From NCBI RefSeq assembly GCF_963676855.1, contig NZ_OY781460.1, positions 1,589,520 to 1,653,519 of the forward strand: a stretch of 64,000 nucleotides of DNA, read 5' to 3'. The translations under genes and the position numbers were made by a program. The stretch is from an uncultured Anaeromusa sp. (GTDB taxonomy: Bacteria; Bacillota; Negativicutes; Anaeromusales; Anaeromusaceae). Numbering within the stretch: the stretch's first letter is position 1; each line of letters begins with the position of its first letter. The notes under the pieces were generated by a model. It was given only the letters and a program-made list of their open reading frames with translations. It made no database searches and had not been told where the DNA came from. Below, in pieces: positions 1 through 8,475 of this stretch.

Positions 1-1
1 G

Positions 2-1216
2 CTGGCACGTTTGGGGGATTTAAACTTGGTGCTCGATCCGGCGGTGAAGGGACGAGTCAGCGCACAATTGCAGCAGGTGCCATTAAAAACAGCGTTAGAT
101 GTAGTCGCTCATTTGCAGGGGCTGGAGTATCAGCAAATTGGCAATGTTTTGGTTGTGGGTACGGCGGATTGTTTTCGCCAGGGATTTGCTCGGGCCTATT
201 GCGTCAAGCTGCAGTATGCTAAAGCATCAGAAGTGGCAAATTTGTTGAATGACGCTCATAAAGATAAAGAACCATCCTCATCGGCTGCTGGAAAAAACGG
301 TAAGAAAGAAAAACCTAAAAATGTATCCCAAGAAGTTAGCGAGACGTCGGTAAAAAATGCAGGACGTTTTTTAGCGGATGATATGACCAATTCACTCTTT
401 TTTCGGGGCTCTGCTGCGGAATGGCGTCAAGCAGAAGAAGTGATTGCACTGCTGGATGCGCCAGGCAAGCAGGTGACATTGGAAGCGCAGGTTGTGGCGA
501 TTAATAAACGGAATTTGCGAGATTTGGGTATTGAGTGGGAGTGGAAAAAGACGCCGACCTATCCGGAAAGAAGCGAAACCACAAGCTATTCTTCGCAAAA
601 TAACACTACGACGCAGCAAGATAAAACAACGGAGAAACGGGATTTTTTATGGGGGACTGTGCGTTATGGCAAAAGTCCAAGCGGCGTACCCTATGAGTTT
701 TATTATCAGGCGAAGATTAACGCGCTTGTCAGCCAAGGACAAGCGGAAATTTTGGCTTGTCCTAAAATCACGACATTGAACGGGAAAACTGCCTATATCA
801 ATATCGGTGACAGTGTGCCTATCCCCCGGGAATCAACGGAGCAAAACGGACGGACCACTGTAACGTACGATTACCGGGACGTGGGGATCATTTTGCGCTA
901 TACGCCGCAGGTACAGGCGGACGGCCAAATTACGGCAGCCGTGCATACAGAAGTGAGCACGCCGCAATTGGAGACGCAGCTAGCGCCGCCGGCGTATCGC
1001 TTCAGCAAGCGCGAGGCGGATACGCAAGTACGCCTTCATGATGGGCAAACCATGGTAATTGGAGGTTTGATTGGACGTTCGGAAACGAAAGCCGTAAGCC
1101 GTCTTCCTTTTTTGGCGGAGTTGCCGGTGTTGGGCGCGTTGTTTCGCAATCAGTATCATGAAAAAGAGGATACTGAGGTGGTTATCTTTTTGACAGCCCG
1201 GGTTGTTTTAGGTTAA
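2..1216 (+). CDS. Secretin (type II secretion / type IV pilus outer-membrane channel), 5' truncated by window edge
   Basis: The reading frame is already open at the window edge, so the N-terminus and signal peptide are missing. The visible 404 or so residues hold an N-terminal secretin/TonB short domain (LNLVLDPAVKGRVS), a Secretin_N-like domain (KLQYAKASEVANLL) with a lysine/serine-rich linker, and the C-terminal secretin barrel domain ending in the family signature (VIGGLIGRSE, then LPFLAELPVLGALFR). Secretins form multimeric gates in the outer membrane, so this implies a diderm envelope. Whether it belongs to a type II secretion system or to type IV pili (PilQ/MshL-like) cannot be decided because the upstream genes are outside the window. 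Confidence 0.9.
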   Translation: MARLGDLNLVLDPAVKGRVSAQLQQVPLKTALDVVAHLQGLEYQQIGNVLVVGTADCFRQGFARAYCVKLQYAKASEVANLLNDAHKDKEPSSSAAGKNGKKEKPKNVSQEVSETSVKNAGRFLADDMTNSLFFRGSAAEWRQAEEVIALLDAPGKQVTLEAQVVAINKRNLRDLGIEWEWKKTPTYPERSETTSYSSQNNTTTQQDKTTEKRDFLWGTVRYGKSPSGVPYEFYYQAKINALVSQGQAEILACPKITTLNGKTAYINIGDSVPIPRESTEQNGRTTVTYDYRDVGIILRYTPQVQADGQITAAVHTEVSTPQLETQLAPPAYRFSKREADTQVRLHDGQTMVIGGLIGRSETKAVSRLPFLAELPVLGALFRNQYHEKEDTEVVIFLTARVVLG

Positions 1217-1305
1217 AATGCCTAATAGCACAGAACATTGGTCTGTTTATCGCCGTTTTATTGGAGAATTCTTTTATTCTTGATGCAGTAAGTAAGCGAA
1301 TCAGC

Positions 1306-1311
1306 TATAAT
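1306..1311 (+). promoter_or_regulatory. Possible -10 box for the DegU-like regulator gene
   Basis: A perfect TATAAT lies 65 bases before the start of the response regulator. The best -35 candidate (TTGATG, 1280-1285) is 20 bases away, which is too far, so this is weak. Confidence 0.3.
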
Positions 1312-1376
1312 AAATATTATATGCTTTTACATAGTTATGAGAATACGTAGCGATAGGGAGCAAGGTGGAGGAGTAT

Positions 1377-2045
1377 ATGACCATTCGAGTTGTAATTGCG
1401 GATGACCACGCGTTGTTGCGACAGGGAATTCGCAATGTGCTGGAACTAGAACCGGAACTGACTGTGCTGGGAGAAGCGGCAGATGGAGAAGAGGCGGTTC
1501 GCCTGGTGCAGGAAGTGAACCCCGATGTGCTGTTGCTAGATGTGAATATGCCCAAAGGGAACGGTCTTGAAGTGACGCGGCGTCTCAAAGAAGCAGGTTC
1601 TACAACGAAAATTGTAGTTTTGACAATTCATGATGATCAGAACTATGTGGTGGAATTGGTAAAAGCGGGTGCGGCTGGCTATCTTTTAAAAGATGTGGAA
1701 CCGTCCATGCTGATTCAGGCGTTGAAGGTAGTTGCTGCAGGAGAAACCTTTATTTATCCGACTCTTGCGGGTAAATTGCTGGGAGAAATCAATCGTCAGG
1801 AAGAGCGGCTTTTGGAGACGACGCGCATTTATGAGCGTCGCAAGGAAGAGCGTCTGACATATCGGGAATTGGACGTGTTGGAACTCATTTGCCAGGGTAT
1901 GAGCAATCAGGAAGTGGCGCAAAAGCTGTTTCTAAGTGAAAAAACAGTAAAAAATCATTTAACGAATATTTTCCGCAAGCTCCATGTCTCAGATCGGACG
2001 CAAGCGGTGCTGTATGCTATTAAGAACAAAATGGTGAAGATATAA
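1377..2045 (+). CDS. DegU/NarL-family response regulator, orphan
   Basis: A 222-residue two-domain regulator: receiver domain (acidic pair D9-D10, phospho-acceptor D55, T83 and K105) and a C-terminal LuxR-type helix-turn-helix (LTYRELDVLELI, then SEKTVKNHLTNIFRKL). Overall layout and sequence resemble Bacillus DegU, including the IHDD stretch after the fourth strand. The ATG at 1377 is chosen because a strong Shine-Dalgarno (ggtggagga) lies just upstream; the GTG at 1365 would sit inside that ribosome site. No histidine kinase is adjacent, so the partner must be encoded elsewhere. Targets are unknown; the neighbouring secretin is a possible target only by proximity. Confidence 0.9.
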   Translation: MTIRVVIADDHALLRQGIRNVLELEPELTVLGEAADGEEAVRLVQEVNPDVLLLDVNMPKGNGLEVTRRLKEAGSTTKIVVLTIHDDQNYVVELVKAGAAGYLLKDVEPSMLIQALKVVAAGETFIYPTLAGKLLGEINRQEERLLETTRIYERRKEERLTYRELDVLELICQGMSNQEVAQKLFLSEKTVKNHLTNIFRKLHVSDRTQAVLYAIKNKMVKI

Positions 2046-2138
2046 CATAGAGTAACAAGGGTATCAGAGAAAGGCCAGAGAAAATAGATAGTTAAACTTT
2101 TCTCTCTGCGCTCCTCTGCTTACTCTTTTACTCTGTGT
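2045..2138. repeat. Imperfect palindrome of the cacagagtaac repeat family
   Basis: The left arm begins acatagagtaa (2045-2055) and the right arm ends ttactctgtgt (2128-2138). Between them, further complementary blocks (gtatcagag, ccagagaaaa against ttttctctct and cctctgctta) make a ~94-base imperfect hairpin directly after the degU-like gene. Fragments of the same left arm recur after other genes (about 4813, 7510, 14797). It may serve as a transcription terminator, but it has no clean U-tract. Together with the promoter and leader listed below, this accounts for the 304-base gap 2046-2349. Confidence 0.6.
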
Positions 2139-2175
2139 AATCGTGACTTTGTTTCTATTTCTCAAGTTGGCTTTC

Positions 2176-2205
2176 TTGACACTGTTATGCATATGCACTT
2201 ATAAT
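2176..2205 (+). promoter_or_regulatory. Consensus sigma-A promoter for the amino-acid ABC operon
   Basis: TTGACA at 2176-2181 and TATAAT at 2200-2205 with an 18-base spacer are both perfect hexamers. Transcription should start near 2212, giving a leader of about 138 bases before the permease gene. Confidence 0.8.
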
Positions 2206-2230
2206 TATGCTATCAATTTTATATATAGGG

Positions 2231-2318
2231 CTGGCCCCAAAAGGGGAACGCAAAGACTTAAAGGAGCGCGGTGATGATTGCCGGCGTTCGGAATGAAGAT
2301 GTCTTTGCGTTTTTGCGG
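2231..2318 (+). promoter_or_regulatory. Structured leader RNA, possible attenuator or riboswitch of unknown class
   Basis: A small hairpin (CCCC AAAA GGGG, 2235-2246) is followed by a larger one whose outer arms are CGCAAAGAC (2249-2257) and GTCTTTGCG (2301-2309), immediately followed by TTTTT. Inside, GAGCGC (2264-2269) can pair with GCGTTC (2284-2289). The fold followed by a short U-run resembles an intrinsic terminator in the 5' leader. I could not match it to any riboswitch class I know. Confidence 0.5.
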
Positions 2319-2360
2319 TTGCAGCCTAATAGGGAAAAGGAAGGATATCATGAATTTTGA
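2274..2360 (+). CDS. Possible 28-residue leader peptide overlapping the permease start
   Basis: An ATG at 2274, eight or so bases after an aaaggag ribosome site, opens a 28-codon frame (begins MIAGVRNEDVF, ends GYHEF) that stops inside the permease gene in another frame, overlapping it by 11 bases. The frame runs through the 3' half of the leader hairpin, and its ribosome site lies in the part that would pair. That arrangement is typical of translational coupling or leader-peptide attenuation, but composition is not strikingly biased to one amino acid, and there is no homology evidence. Confidence 0.3.
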   Translation: MIAGVRNEDVFAFLRLQPNREKEGYHEF

Positions 2361-3015
2361 TTTTGACCTGGTGACGCGTTCCTTTCCGTTGTTACTGTTG
2401 GGCGCGGGGGTTACCATTCAAATTACGGCGTTGAGCGTGGGCTTTGGCCTAGTCATCGGCGTTTTTATGGGTATGGCGCGGCTATCTAAAATGTGGGTGA
2501 TTCGTTCTTTTGCGGCGGTGTATGTTGATTTTATACGCGGAACGCCATTGCTGGTGCAGATTTTCTTGATCTATTTCGCGTTGCCCATTATAATCGGACA
2601 GCGGATCGATCCCTTTATAGCGGCTATTACGGCTTGTAGTATCAACAGCGGAGCGTACGTGGCGGAGATATTCCGAGGCGGTATCCAGTCCATTGATAAG
2701 GGACAGATGGAAGCTGGACGCTCGTTGGGGATGACTTGGTGGCAAACCATGCGTTTCATTATTTTGCCGCAGGCGTTTAAGCGCGTGATTCCTCCTTTGG
2801 GCAATGAGTTTATCGCCATGCTGAAGGATTCGTCTTTGGTTTCTGTTATCGGTTTTGAAGAGCTGACTCGTCGGGGACAATTGATTATCGCCAGAACCTA
2901 TGGTTCTTTTGAAATTTGGCTGACCGTGGCTTTTATCTATTTGGTTATGACATTGAGCATTTCCCGTTTGGTGGCCTATTTGGAGCGGAGGTACAAGATT
3001 GATGATAAGCATTAA
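2350..3015 (+). CDS. Polar amino-acid ABC transporter permease (HisM/GlnP family)
   Basis: A 221-residue inner-membrane permease with about five hydrophobic helices. It shows the family motif [10 protein letters not shown] (62-71) and the EAA loop (EAGRSLGMT, 121-129) that docks on the ATPase. The ATG at 2350 follows aaggaagg; an upstream in-frame extension from 2278 runs through the leader hairpin and lacks the family's usual N-terminus. It overlaps the ATPase gene by 14 bases, so the two are co-translated. No periplasmic or lipoprotein substrate-binding gene is present beside it, so the substrate (glutamine, histidine, arginine or cystine class) cannot be assigned. Confidence 0.92.
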   Translation: MNFDFDLVTRSFPLLLLGAGVTIQITALSVGFGLVIGVFMGMARLSKMWVIRSFAAVYVDFIRGTPLLVQIFLIYFALPIIIGQRIDPFIAAITACSINSGAYVAEIFRGGIQSIDKGQMEAGRSLGMTWWQTMRFIILPQAFKRVIPPLGNEFIAMLKDSSLVSVIGFEELTRRGQLIIARTYGSFEIWLTVAFIYLVMTLSISRLVAYLERRYKIDDKH

Positions 3016-3721
3016 GGGGCTCCATAAACATTTTGGTAAGCTGCATGTGTTGAAAGGCATTGATGTAGAGGTAGCCGAGGGCGAAGTGGTGGTCGTTATT
3101 GGACCGTCCGGCTGCGGCAAAAGTACGATGCTGCGATGCATTAACTATTTGGAGGAGCCGACCGAAGGCGAAGTGATTGTAGATGGCATGACGCTGTCTA
3201 AGAAATCGAATATTAATGCAGTGCGGGCGGAAGTGGGTATGGTGTTTCAACGCTTCAACCTTTTTCCCAATATGAATGTCTTGGAAAATGTCATGTTGGG
3301 GCCTGTACAAGTGCGCAAGCTGTCAAAAAGAGAAGCGGAGACTATGGCGCGGGCTCTTTTGGATAAAGTAGGGCTGCAGGAGAAGGCGGAGGTCTATCCT
3401 GAACAGTTGTCCGGTGGGCAGCAACAACGGGTTGCTATTGCAAGGGCCTTGGCTATGCGGCCCAAAGTAATGCTTTTTGACGAACCTACTTCGGCACTGG
3501 ATCCGGAAATGGTCAAGGAAGTGCTGGAAGTTATGAAGACGTTGGCGCGGGAAGGTATGACTATGGTTGTGGTTACTCATGAAATGGGTTTTGCCAGGGA
3601 AGTAGGCAATCGCGTGCTCTTCATGGATGAAGGCAAGATTGTGGAGGAAGGTTCGCCAGAGGCTATCTTCTTGGAAGCTCAAGAGGAACGGACTAAGTTG
3701 TTCTTGTCAAAAATATTGTAG
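3002..3721 (+). CDS. Polar amino-acid ABC transporter ATPase (GlnQ/HisP family)
   Basis: A 239-residue ATP-binding subunit with Walker [10 protein letters not shown] (34-42), ABC signature LSGGQQQR (136-143), Walker B ending D160-E161, and the switch histidine in [10 protein letters not shown]. It powers uptake through the permease encoded just upstream. The ATG at 3002 is preferred over the TTG at 2999 because a ggag-g ribosome site (about 2985-2991) is better spaced from it. The gene order permease-ATPase without a binding protein suggests that the binding protein is encoded elsewhere. Confidence 0.95.
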   Translation: MISIKGLHKHFGKLHVLKGIDVEVAEGEVVVVIGPSGCGKSTMLRCINYLEEPTEGEVIVDGMTLSKKSNINAVRAEVGMVFQRFNLFPNMNVLENVMLGPVQVRKLSKREAETMARALLDKVGLQEKAEVYPEQLSGGQQQRVAIARALAMRPKVMLFDEPTSALDPEMVKEVLEVMKTLAREGMTMVVVTHEMGFAREVGNRVLFMDEGKIVEEGSPEAIFLEAQEERTKLFLSKIL

Positions 3722-3774
3722 GAATTTTTCTGATATACAGAATGTAACATTTTCGTGACCTTTGGCCTGGTTGT

Positions 3775-3804
3775 TTGACAATGCCTGTAATGAAATGGTA
3801 TACT
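3775..3804 (+). promoter_or_regulatory. Promoter of the cold-shock gene
   Basis: TTGACA (3775-3780) and TATACT (3799-3804) with an 18-base spacer. The predicted transcript has a leader of about 43 bases holding a small hairpin (CCAC TCCA GTGG) and a strong ribosome site (taggagg). Confidence 0.8.
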
Positions 3805-3853
3805 TTTACAAGATTGACCCACTCCAGTGGATATAAGTTAGGAGGCTACAGGA

Positions 3854-4051
3854 ATGACAGGTAAAGTAAAATGGTTTAGCGCAGAAAAAGGTTATGGATT
3901 TATTGAAAAAGAAGATGGCGGCGATGTGTTCGTGCATTTTTCCGCAATCCAGGGAGACGGCTTCAAATCTCTAACCGAGGGCGAAGAAGTTTCTTTTGAC
4001 GTTATAGAGGGTGCTCGCGGACCGCAAGCCTCAAACGTATTCCGTCAATAA
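3854..4051 (+). CDS. Cold-shock domain protein (CspA/CspB family)
   Basis: A complete 65-residue cold-shock protein, the usual family size. RNP1 (KGYGFIEK, 12-19) and RNP2 (VFVHFS, 25-30) are intact; these aromatic residues bind single-stranded RNA and DNA. Such proteins act as RNA chaperones in the cytoplasm. The gene stands alone between its own strong promoter and a terminator, so it is probably a highly expressed single-gene unit. Whether it is cold-induced or constitutive cannot be told from the sequence. Confidence 0.97.
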   Translation: MTGKVKWFSAEKGYGFIEKEDGGDVFVHFSAIQGDGFKSLTEGEEVSFDVIEGARGPQASNVFRQ

Positions 4052-4062
4052 GATACGAGCGT

Positions 4063-4100
4063 AAAACAAGGGCAGGCCGAAAGGCTTGCCTTTTGTTTTT
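4063..4100 (+). terminator. Intrinsic terminator after the cold-shock gene
   Basis: Stem acaagggcaggcc / ggcttgccttttgt around a GAAA tetraloop, followed by a T-rich run (ttttgttttt). Confidence 0.85.
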
Positions 4101-4262
4101 GGGAAGAACGGTTTTTAACAGAAGTAGAGTGAGGGCACGGAAAAATATGAGCCGGGTATAAATCACTAGCTCATCAAGAAAATTCCGAAAACGATAAAAA
4201 GGATTTTGGTGATAAAAGGCGAATACAATATAACAAGAACCCGGAAAGGAGTTGTGGTTATT

Positions 4263-4799
4263 ATGGCAATAGCGATTCGTGGAAAAAACATTGATGTTAC
4301 TCCTGCACTGCGCGATTATGTGGAAAAGCGCATTGGCAAAATCACTAAGTACTTTGAAATGCTTGGTGAAATCTCCGTGGTGCTGACGGTGGAGAAAGGG
4401 CGCCATATCGTGGAGGTTACGGTTCCAGCCAACGGCATTATTTTGCGGGGCGAGGAAGCTACCAGCGATATGTATACCTCTATTGATTTGGTTATTGAAA
4501 AACTGGAAAAACAGATTGAAAAGTATAAAACCAAATTGGAGCGCCGTCTGCGGGGTAAGGGCTTCAAAGCAGAACTGGTGACGCCAGTGGTGGCTCCGAC
4601 AGCATCTGATGAGGACGAGTTCCCGCTGGTGAAAACCAAGCGGTTTGCGGTGAAGCCGATGGATGTGCAGGAAGCCATCATGCAGATGAACCTGGTGCAT
4701 CATGACTTCTATGTGTTCATCAATTCGGACTCGGAAGACGTGAATGTAGTGTATCGTCGTAAAGACGGTGCTTACGGTCTGATTGAGCCTAACTATTAA
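4263..4799 (+). CDS. hpf: Long-form ribosome hibernation promoting factor
   Basis: A 178-residue long HPF. The N-terminal S30AE/RaiA domain (begins MAIAIRGKNIDVTPAL) sits in the ribosome decoding region. The C-terminal domain (about 118-178, FPLVKTKRFAVKPMDVQEAI and the VVYRRKDGAYGLIEP end) dimerises to pair two 70S ribosomes into inactive 100S particles in resting cells. The ATG at 4263 matches the family start; in-frame codons back to 4206 lack a ribosome site. As in many Firmicutes it lies directly upstream of secA. It has its own terminator. Confidence 0.96.
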   Translation: MAIAIRGKNIDVTPALRDYVEKRIGKITKYFEMLGEISVVLTVEKGRHIVEVTVPANGIILRGEEATSDMYTSIDLVIEKLEKQIEKYKTKLERRLRGKGFKAELVTPVVAPTASDEDEFPLVKTKRFAVKPMDVQEAIMQMNLVHHDFYVFINSDSEDVNVVYRRKDGAYGLIEPNY

Positions 4800-4831
4800 G
4801 TTAGGTAGGGATGACACAGAGTAACTAAGGG

Positions 4832-4863
4832 CAAGCCCTGGCGAAAGCCGGGGCTTGTTTTTG
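4832..4863 (+). terminator. Intrinsic terminator after hpf
   Basis: CAAGCCCTGGC, GAAA loop, GCCGGGGCTTG, then TTTTT. Just upstream (4814-4824) sits a fragment of the cacagagtaac repeat. Confidence 0.9.
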
Positions 4864-4908
4864 GTTTAAAAGACAAACTACACTTGTTTTGTATTACATG
4901 TGTTCATT

Positions 4909-4937
4909 TTGACTTCTCAGGCACCTTCTGCTAGAAT
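4909..4937 (+). promoter_or_regulatory. Promoter of secA
   Basis: TTGACT (4909-4914) and TAGAAT (4932-4937), spacer 17 bases, giving a leader of about 45 bases to the secA start. Confidence 0.75.
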
Positions 4938-4989
4938 TGATAGATGGAATATAACGCCTTCATGGCGATGTTTTGAGGAGTGATATAGC

Positions 4990-7497
4990 TTGTTCGGTTT
5001 CATTAAGAAACTCTTTGGAGACCCGAATGCAAAGACCATCGAGCGGATGCAGCAGACGGTGGAACAGATTAACGCCTTAGAGAAGGATTTGCAGAATTTT
5101 AGCGATGCTTCTTTGGCAGCCAAGACAGAAGAATTCAAGCGACGCCTGGGAAATGGCGAGACGCTGGACGACTTATTGCCGGAGGCGTTCGCTGTAGCTA
5201 GGGAAGCTTCACGGCGCGTGCTGGGCATGCGCCATTTTGACGTGCAACTGATGGGCGGTATGGTCTTGCATGAAGGTAATATCGCGGAAATGCGTACTGG
5301 TGAAGGTAAAACACTGGCGGCGACGCTGCCGGTATATTTGAATGCCTTGACCGGCAAAGGCGTCCATGTTATTACGGTCAACGACTATTTGGCTCACCGC
5401 GACAGCGAATGGATGGGGCAGCTGTATCAATTTTTAGGCTTGTCCGTGGGAACTATTTTGCACGGTTTGACCTATGCCGACCGTAAGCATGCTTATGCCT
5501 GCGACGTTACTTATGGTACTAACAATGAATTCGGCTTTGATTATTTACGTGACAATATGGTTATTTACGCGGACCAAATGGTGCAGCGTCCGCTGAACTT
5601 TGCTATTGTTGACGAAGTGGACAGCATTTTAGTCGATGAAGCGAGAACGCCTCTGATTATTTCCGGCCCTGGCGAGCGTGCAACCGATATCTACGCTAAA
5701 GTAGCCAAAGTGGTAGAAAAATTGGAAAAAGAGGCCGACTTTACGTTGGATGAAAAAGCGAAGCAAGTCCTTCCTACTGAGGCGGGCATTGCTAAGGCGG
5801 AAAAATTGCTGGGCGTGACTAATATGTACGCTGGCGACAATATGCAGCTGTCTCATTATTTCAATCAGGCGCTGCGGGCGAAGGCGCTCATGGAACTTGA
5901 CCGCGACTATGTGGTAAAAGACGGCGAAGTGGTTATTGTTGATGAGTTCACTGGACGTTTGATGTTCGGGCGTCGTTACGGCGATGGCTTGCATCAGGCC
6001 ATTGAAGCCAAGGAAGGCGTGAAAATCCAGCGAGAAAGCCAGACGTTGGCTTCGATTACCTTCCAGAACTACTTCCGCATGTACGGAAAACTGGCAGGTA
6101 TGACCGGTACGGCGAAAACCGAAGAACCGGAATTCCAGAAAATCTACAATTTGGATGTGGTCGTACTGCCGACAAACCAGTTGGTAGTGAGCGAAAATTT
6201 CCCGGATGTGGTTTTCAAAACGCAGAAAGCTAAGTATAAGGCGGCTGTGCAGGAAATTGCCGAGCGTCATGCCAAAGGGCAGCCGCTGTTGGTAGGTACT
6301 ACCTCTATCAGCCAGTCGGAAGAATTATCTGCGATGCTCAAAAAGCATGGCGTACCGCACAATGTTCTGAATGCCAAGCATCATGACAAGGAAGCCGCCA
6401 TTATTGCGCAAGCAGGGCAAAAAGGCTCAGTAACCATTGCGACCAATATGGCTGGCCGTGGTACAGATATCAAGCTGGGCGAAGGCGTGCCGGAATTGGG
6501 AGGTTTGCATATTGTCGGTACGGAGCGTCATGAAAGCCGTCGTATTGATAATCAGCTGCGCGGTCGTTGCGGTCGTCAGGGAGACCCGGGTTCCAGCCGG
6601 TTCTATCTGTCGCTAGAAGATGACTTGATGCGCATTTTCGGTTCCGATCATATTGCTACTATTATGGATAAGTTGGGCATGGAAGAAGACGAGCCTATCG
6701 AGCACAATATGGTCAGCAAGGCTATTGAAAACGCCCAGAAAAAAGTGGAAAATCGCAACTTTGAAATTCGTAAATATGTGTTGGAGTATGACGATGTCAT
6801 GAACCAGCAACGTGAGATTATCTATGCGCAGCGTAAACAGATTTTGCTGGGCGAAAATCTCCGTGAAAACATTTTGGCGATGATTGAGAAGATTGCTGAT
6901 CATGGCATTGCTCTTTATGCTGACGCCAATACGTACCCAGAAGATTGGGATTTGGCTGGTCTCATCAAGTTCTGCGAAGAGTACTTTATACCGGAAGGCC
7001 ATCTGACAGTTGCTAAACTGGAAACCTGCAATCGCGAAGAACTGCGGGATGAAGTAATGACGGCAGCTCAGGATGCCTACGAAGGTCGGGAACGGCTCTT
7101 TGGGGAAGAAAATATGCGCGAACTGGAAAAGGTTATTATGCTCAAGGTACTGGACAGCAAGTGGATCGAGCATTTAGACGCCATGGACGGCTTGCGCGAA
7201 GGCATTGGCCTGCGAGCCTATGGTCAAAAGGATCCGTTGATTGAGTATAAGATTGAAGCGTATGATATGTTCCAGCAATTGATGGAATACATCCAGGACG
7301 ATATCGTCAAGTACATGTTCCGGGTGAACATTATTTCGCAGCCGGAGGATCATCTGCAGCAGGCTACAGAGAACCACGGGGAAGCGGACGAGAATGCACC
7401 CAAGCAGCCGGTGGTAAACAAGGACAAGGTGGGGCGCAACGATCCCTGCCCTTGCGGCAGCGGAAAAAAGTACAAGAATTGCTGCGGCATTAACTAA
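4990..7497 (+). CDS. secA: Preprotein translocase ATPase SecA
   Basis: An 835-residue SecA, normal family length. This motor drives unfolded preproteins through SecYEG at the inner membrane. Walker A MRTGEGKT (101-108) and the DEVD box (208-211) define nucleotide-binding domain 1; the second motor domain ends in [14 protein letters not shown]. The far C-terminus carries the zinc-binding, SecB-type motif [13 protein letters not shown]. The start is TTG at 4990: ggag sits ten bases upstream and the protein then begins [11 protein letters not shown], as SecA proteins do. It is transcribed from its own promoter. Confidence 0.98.
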   Translation: MFGFIKKLFGDPNAKTIERMQQTVEQINALEKDLQNFSDASLAAKTEEFKRRLGNGETLDDLLPEAFAVAREASRRVLGMRHFDVQLMGGMVLHEGNIAEMRTGEGKTLAATLPVYLNALTGKGVHVITVNDYLAHRDSEWMGQLYQFLGLSVGTILHGLTYADRKHAYACDVTYGTNNEFGFDYLRDNMVIYADQMVQRPLNFAIVDEVDSILVDEARTPLIISGPGERATDIYAKVAKVVEKLEKEADFTLDEKAKQVLPTEAGIAKAEKLLGVTNMYAGDNMQLSHYFNQALRAKALMELDRDYVVKDGEVVIVDEFTGRLMFGRRYGDGLHQAIEAKEGVKIQRESQTLASITFQNYFRMYGKLAGMTGTAKTEEPEFQKIYNLDVVVLPTNQLVVSENFPDVVFKTQKAKYKAAVQEIAERHAKGQPLLVGTTSISQSEELSAMLKKHGVPHNVLNAKHHDKEAAIIAQAGQKGSVTIATNMAGRGTDIKLGEGVPELGGLHIVGTERHESRRIDNQLRGRCGRQGDPGSSRFYLSLEDDLMRIFGSDHIATIMDKLGMEEDEPIEHNMVSKAIENAQKKVENRNFEIRKYVLEYDDVMNQQREIIYAQRKQILLGENLRENILAMIEKIADHGIALYADANTYPEDWDLAGLIKFCEEYFIPEGHLTVAKLETCNREELRDEVMTAAQDAYEGRERLFGEENMRELEKVIMLKVLDSKWIEHLDAMDGLREGIGLRAYGQKDPLIEYKIEAYDMFQQLMEYIQDDIVKYMFRVNIISQPEDHLQQATENHGEADENAPKQPVVNKDKVGRNDPCPCGSGKKYKNCCGIN

Positions 7498-7510
7498 GCT
7501 GAATGAAACA

Positions 7511-7545
7511 ACAGAGTAACCGATTTGCGGGTACTCTGTGTTTCG
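7511..7545 (+). terminator. Terminator after secA built from a cacagagtaac repeat
   Basis: ACAGAGTA (7511-7518) and TACTCTGT (7532-7539) form the stem, followed by gtttcgtt. The left arm is the same word found after several other genes. Confidence 0.65.
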
Positions 7546-7552
7546 TTATAAT
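7525..7552 (+). promoter_or_regulatory. Possible promoter of the suf operon inside the secA terminator
   Basis: TTGCGG (7525-7530) and a perfect TATAAT (7547-7552) with 16 bases between. It overlaps the hairpin and would give a leader of about 145 bases before sufC. Confidence 0.45.
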
Positions 7553-7605
7553 GGGATGGAGAATCGGAGCCGAACAAGAAAAACTGATCTTTTTTATTTG
7601 CGTCA

Positions 7606-7700
7606 TACAGAGGCTTTCTGACAAGGCCTGGCGGAAAAAAAGCGATGCTTTGGCGTAAGATTTGGATTAATCAGCAGTTCCGAAAACATGGGAGGGATTG
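7606..7700 (+). other. Leader region of the suf operon
   Basis: The ~145-base leader predicted from the TATAAT at 7547 contains gaggctttctgacaa (7611-7625), gcgtaag (7654 region) and gttccgaaa (7677 region), words that recur in order upstream of the HAD gene (41694-41765). The function is unknown. Confidence 0.3.
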
Positions 7701-7703
7701 ACG

Positions 7704-8474
7704 ATGCTGCGAGTGGAACATCTGGCTGTGGAAGTGGAAGGCCGGAAGATCTTGAAGGATATCAATCTGCATATTAAGCAGGGCGAGGTGCATGTGCTTT
7801 TCGGTCCCAATGGTACAGGGAAGTCGACATTGATTAATGCCATTATGGGCTTTTCTCGTTATAAAATTACCGCGGGACGTATCTTCTTTAAAGGAGAAGA
7901 TATTACCGAGCTGCCTGTGTACGAGCGCGTGCGCCGCGGCGTGGGCGTAATGATTCAGCGTCCGCCTACGGTGCGGGGGCTGGCGGTACGTGATATGGTG
8001 CGTTTGTGCGCCGGGGAACGGGAAGTGGACGTAGAGGCATTGGCCAAATCGGTCAATATGGAGAATTTCTTAGATCGCTCGGTGAATGATGGCTTTTCCG
8101 GCGGCGAGATCAAGCGTTCTGAGCTCTTGCAGCTTTTGGCGCAGCAGCCGGACCTGCTGCTTTTGGATGAACCGGAGTCTGGGGTGGATATTGAGAATAT
8201 CGCGGTCGTGGGCAAGGCTGCGGATCGTATTTTGCAGCGCGGTGTTAACGGAGGCAATACGCTGCCGTTGAAAATGCGTCGCGAAGGACGAAGTAAATCC
8301 GGCTTGATCATTACGCATACAGGGCATATTATGCAATATGTACCTGTGGATGTAGCCCATGTGCTTTTTGACGGCGTTGTATCCTGCAGCGGCAATCCGC
8401 AAGAGATGTTTTCCTGTATTCAGACGCAAGGCTATGAAGCTTGCGTCAGCTGCGACATGACAGGAGGAAACTGA
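7704..8474 (+). CDS. sufC: SufC-type ATPase of a minimal Fe-S cluster assembly system
   Basis: A 256-residue ABC-type ATPase without membrane partner. Walker A GPNGTGKST (34-42), the SufC-specific signature (FSGGEIKRSELLQLL) and Walker B (LLLLDEPESGVD) are clear. Compared with standard SufC there is a basic insertion after the D-loop region (around 180-200, GNTLPLKMRREGRS) and a C-terminal CVSC pair. With sufB alone next to it, this matches the two-gene SufBC arrangement (called SMS/SmsCB in published surveys) thought to build Fe-S clusters in anaerobes. The ATG at 7704 has a well-spaced ggaggg. It ends one base before sufB. Confidence 0.9.
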   Translation: MLRVEHLAVEVEGRKILKDINLHIKQGEVHVLFGPNGTGKSTLINAIMGFSRYKITAGRIFFKGEDITELPVYERVRRGVGVMIQRPPTVRGLAVRDMVRLCAGEREVDVEALAKSVNMENFLDRSVNDGFSGGEIKRSELLQLLAQQPDLLLLDEPESGVDIENIAVVGKAADRILQRGVNGGNTLPLKMRREGRSKSGLIITHTGHIMQYVPVDVAHVLFDGVVSCSGNPQEMFSCIQTQGYEACVSCDMTGGN

Positions 8475-8475
8475 A

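Noticed and set aside
2241..2257. ggggaacgcaaag resembles the GGGACGCAAAG signature of the cyclic di-GMP-I riboswitch
   Set aside because: The remaining conserved parts (GGGCAAACC loop and the GGUAGCCGGGUUGCC side) are absent, and the aacgcaaag lies in a different stem.
2263..2290. gagcgcggtga...attgc...gcgttc resembles the 3' part of the tetrahydrofolate riboswitch
   Set aside because: The 5' half of that motif is missing and the downstream gene is an amino-acid transporter, not a folate gene.
4002..4817. 271-codon open frame on the minus strand across hpf
   Set aside because: It is antisense to hpf and part of the cold-shock gene, crosses a terminator, and has no family features.
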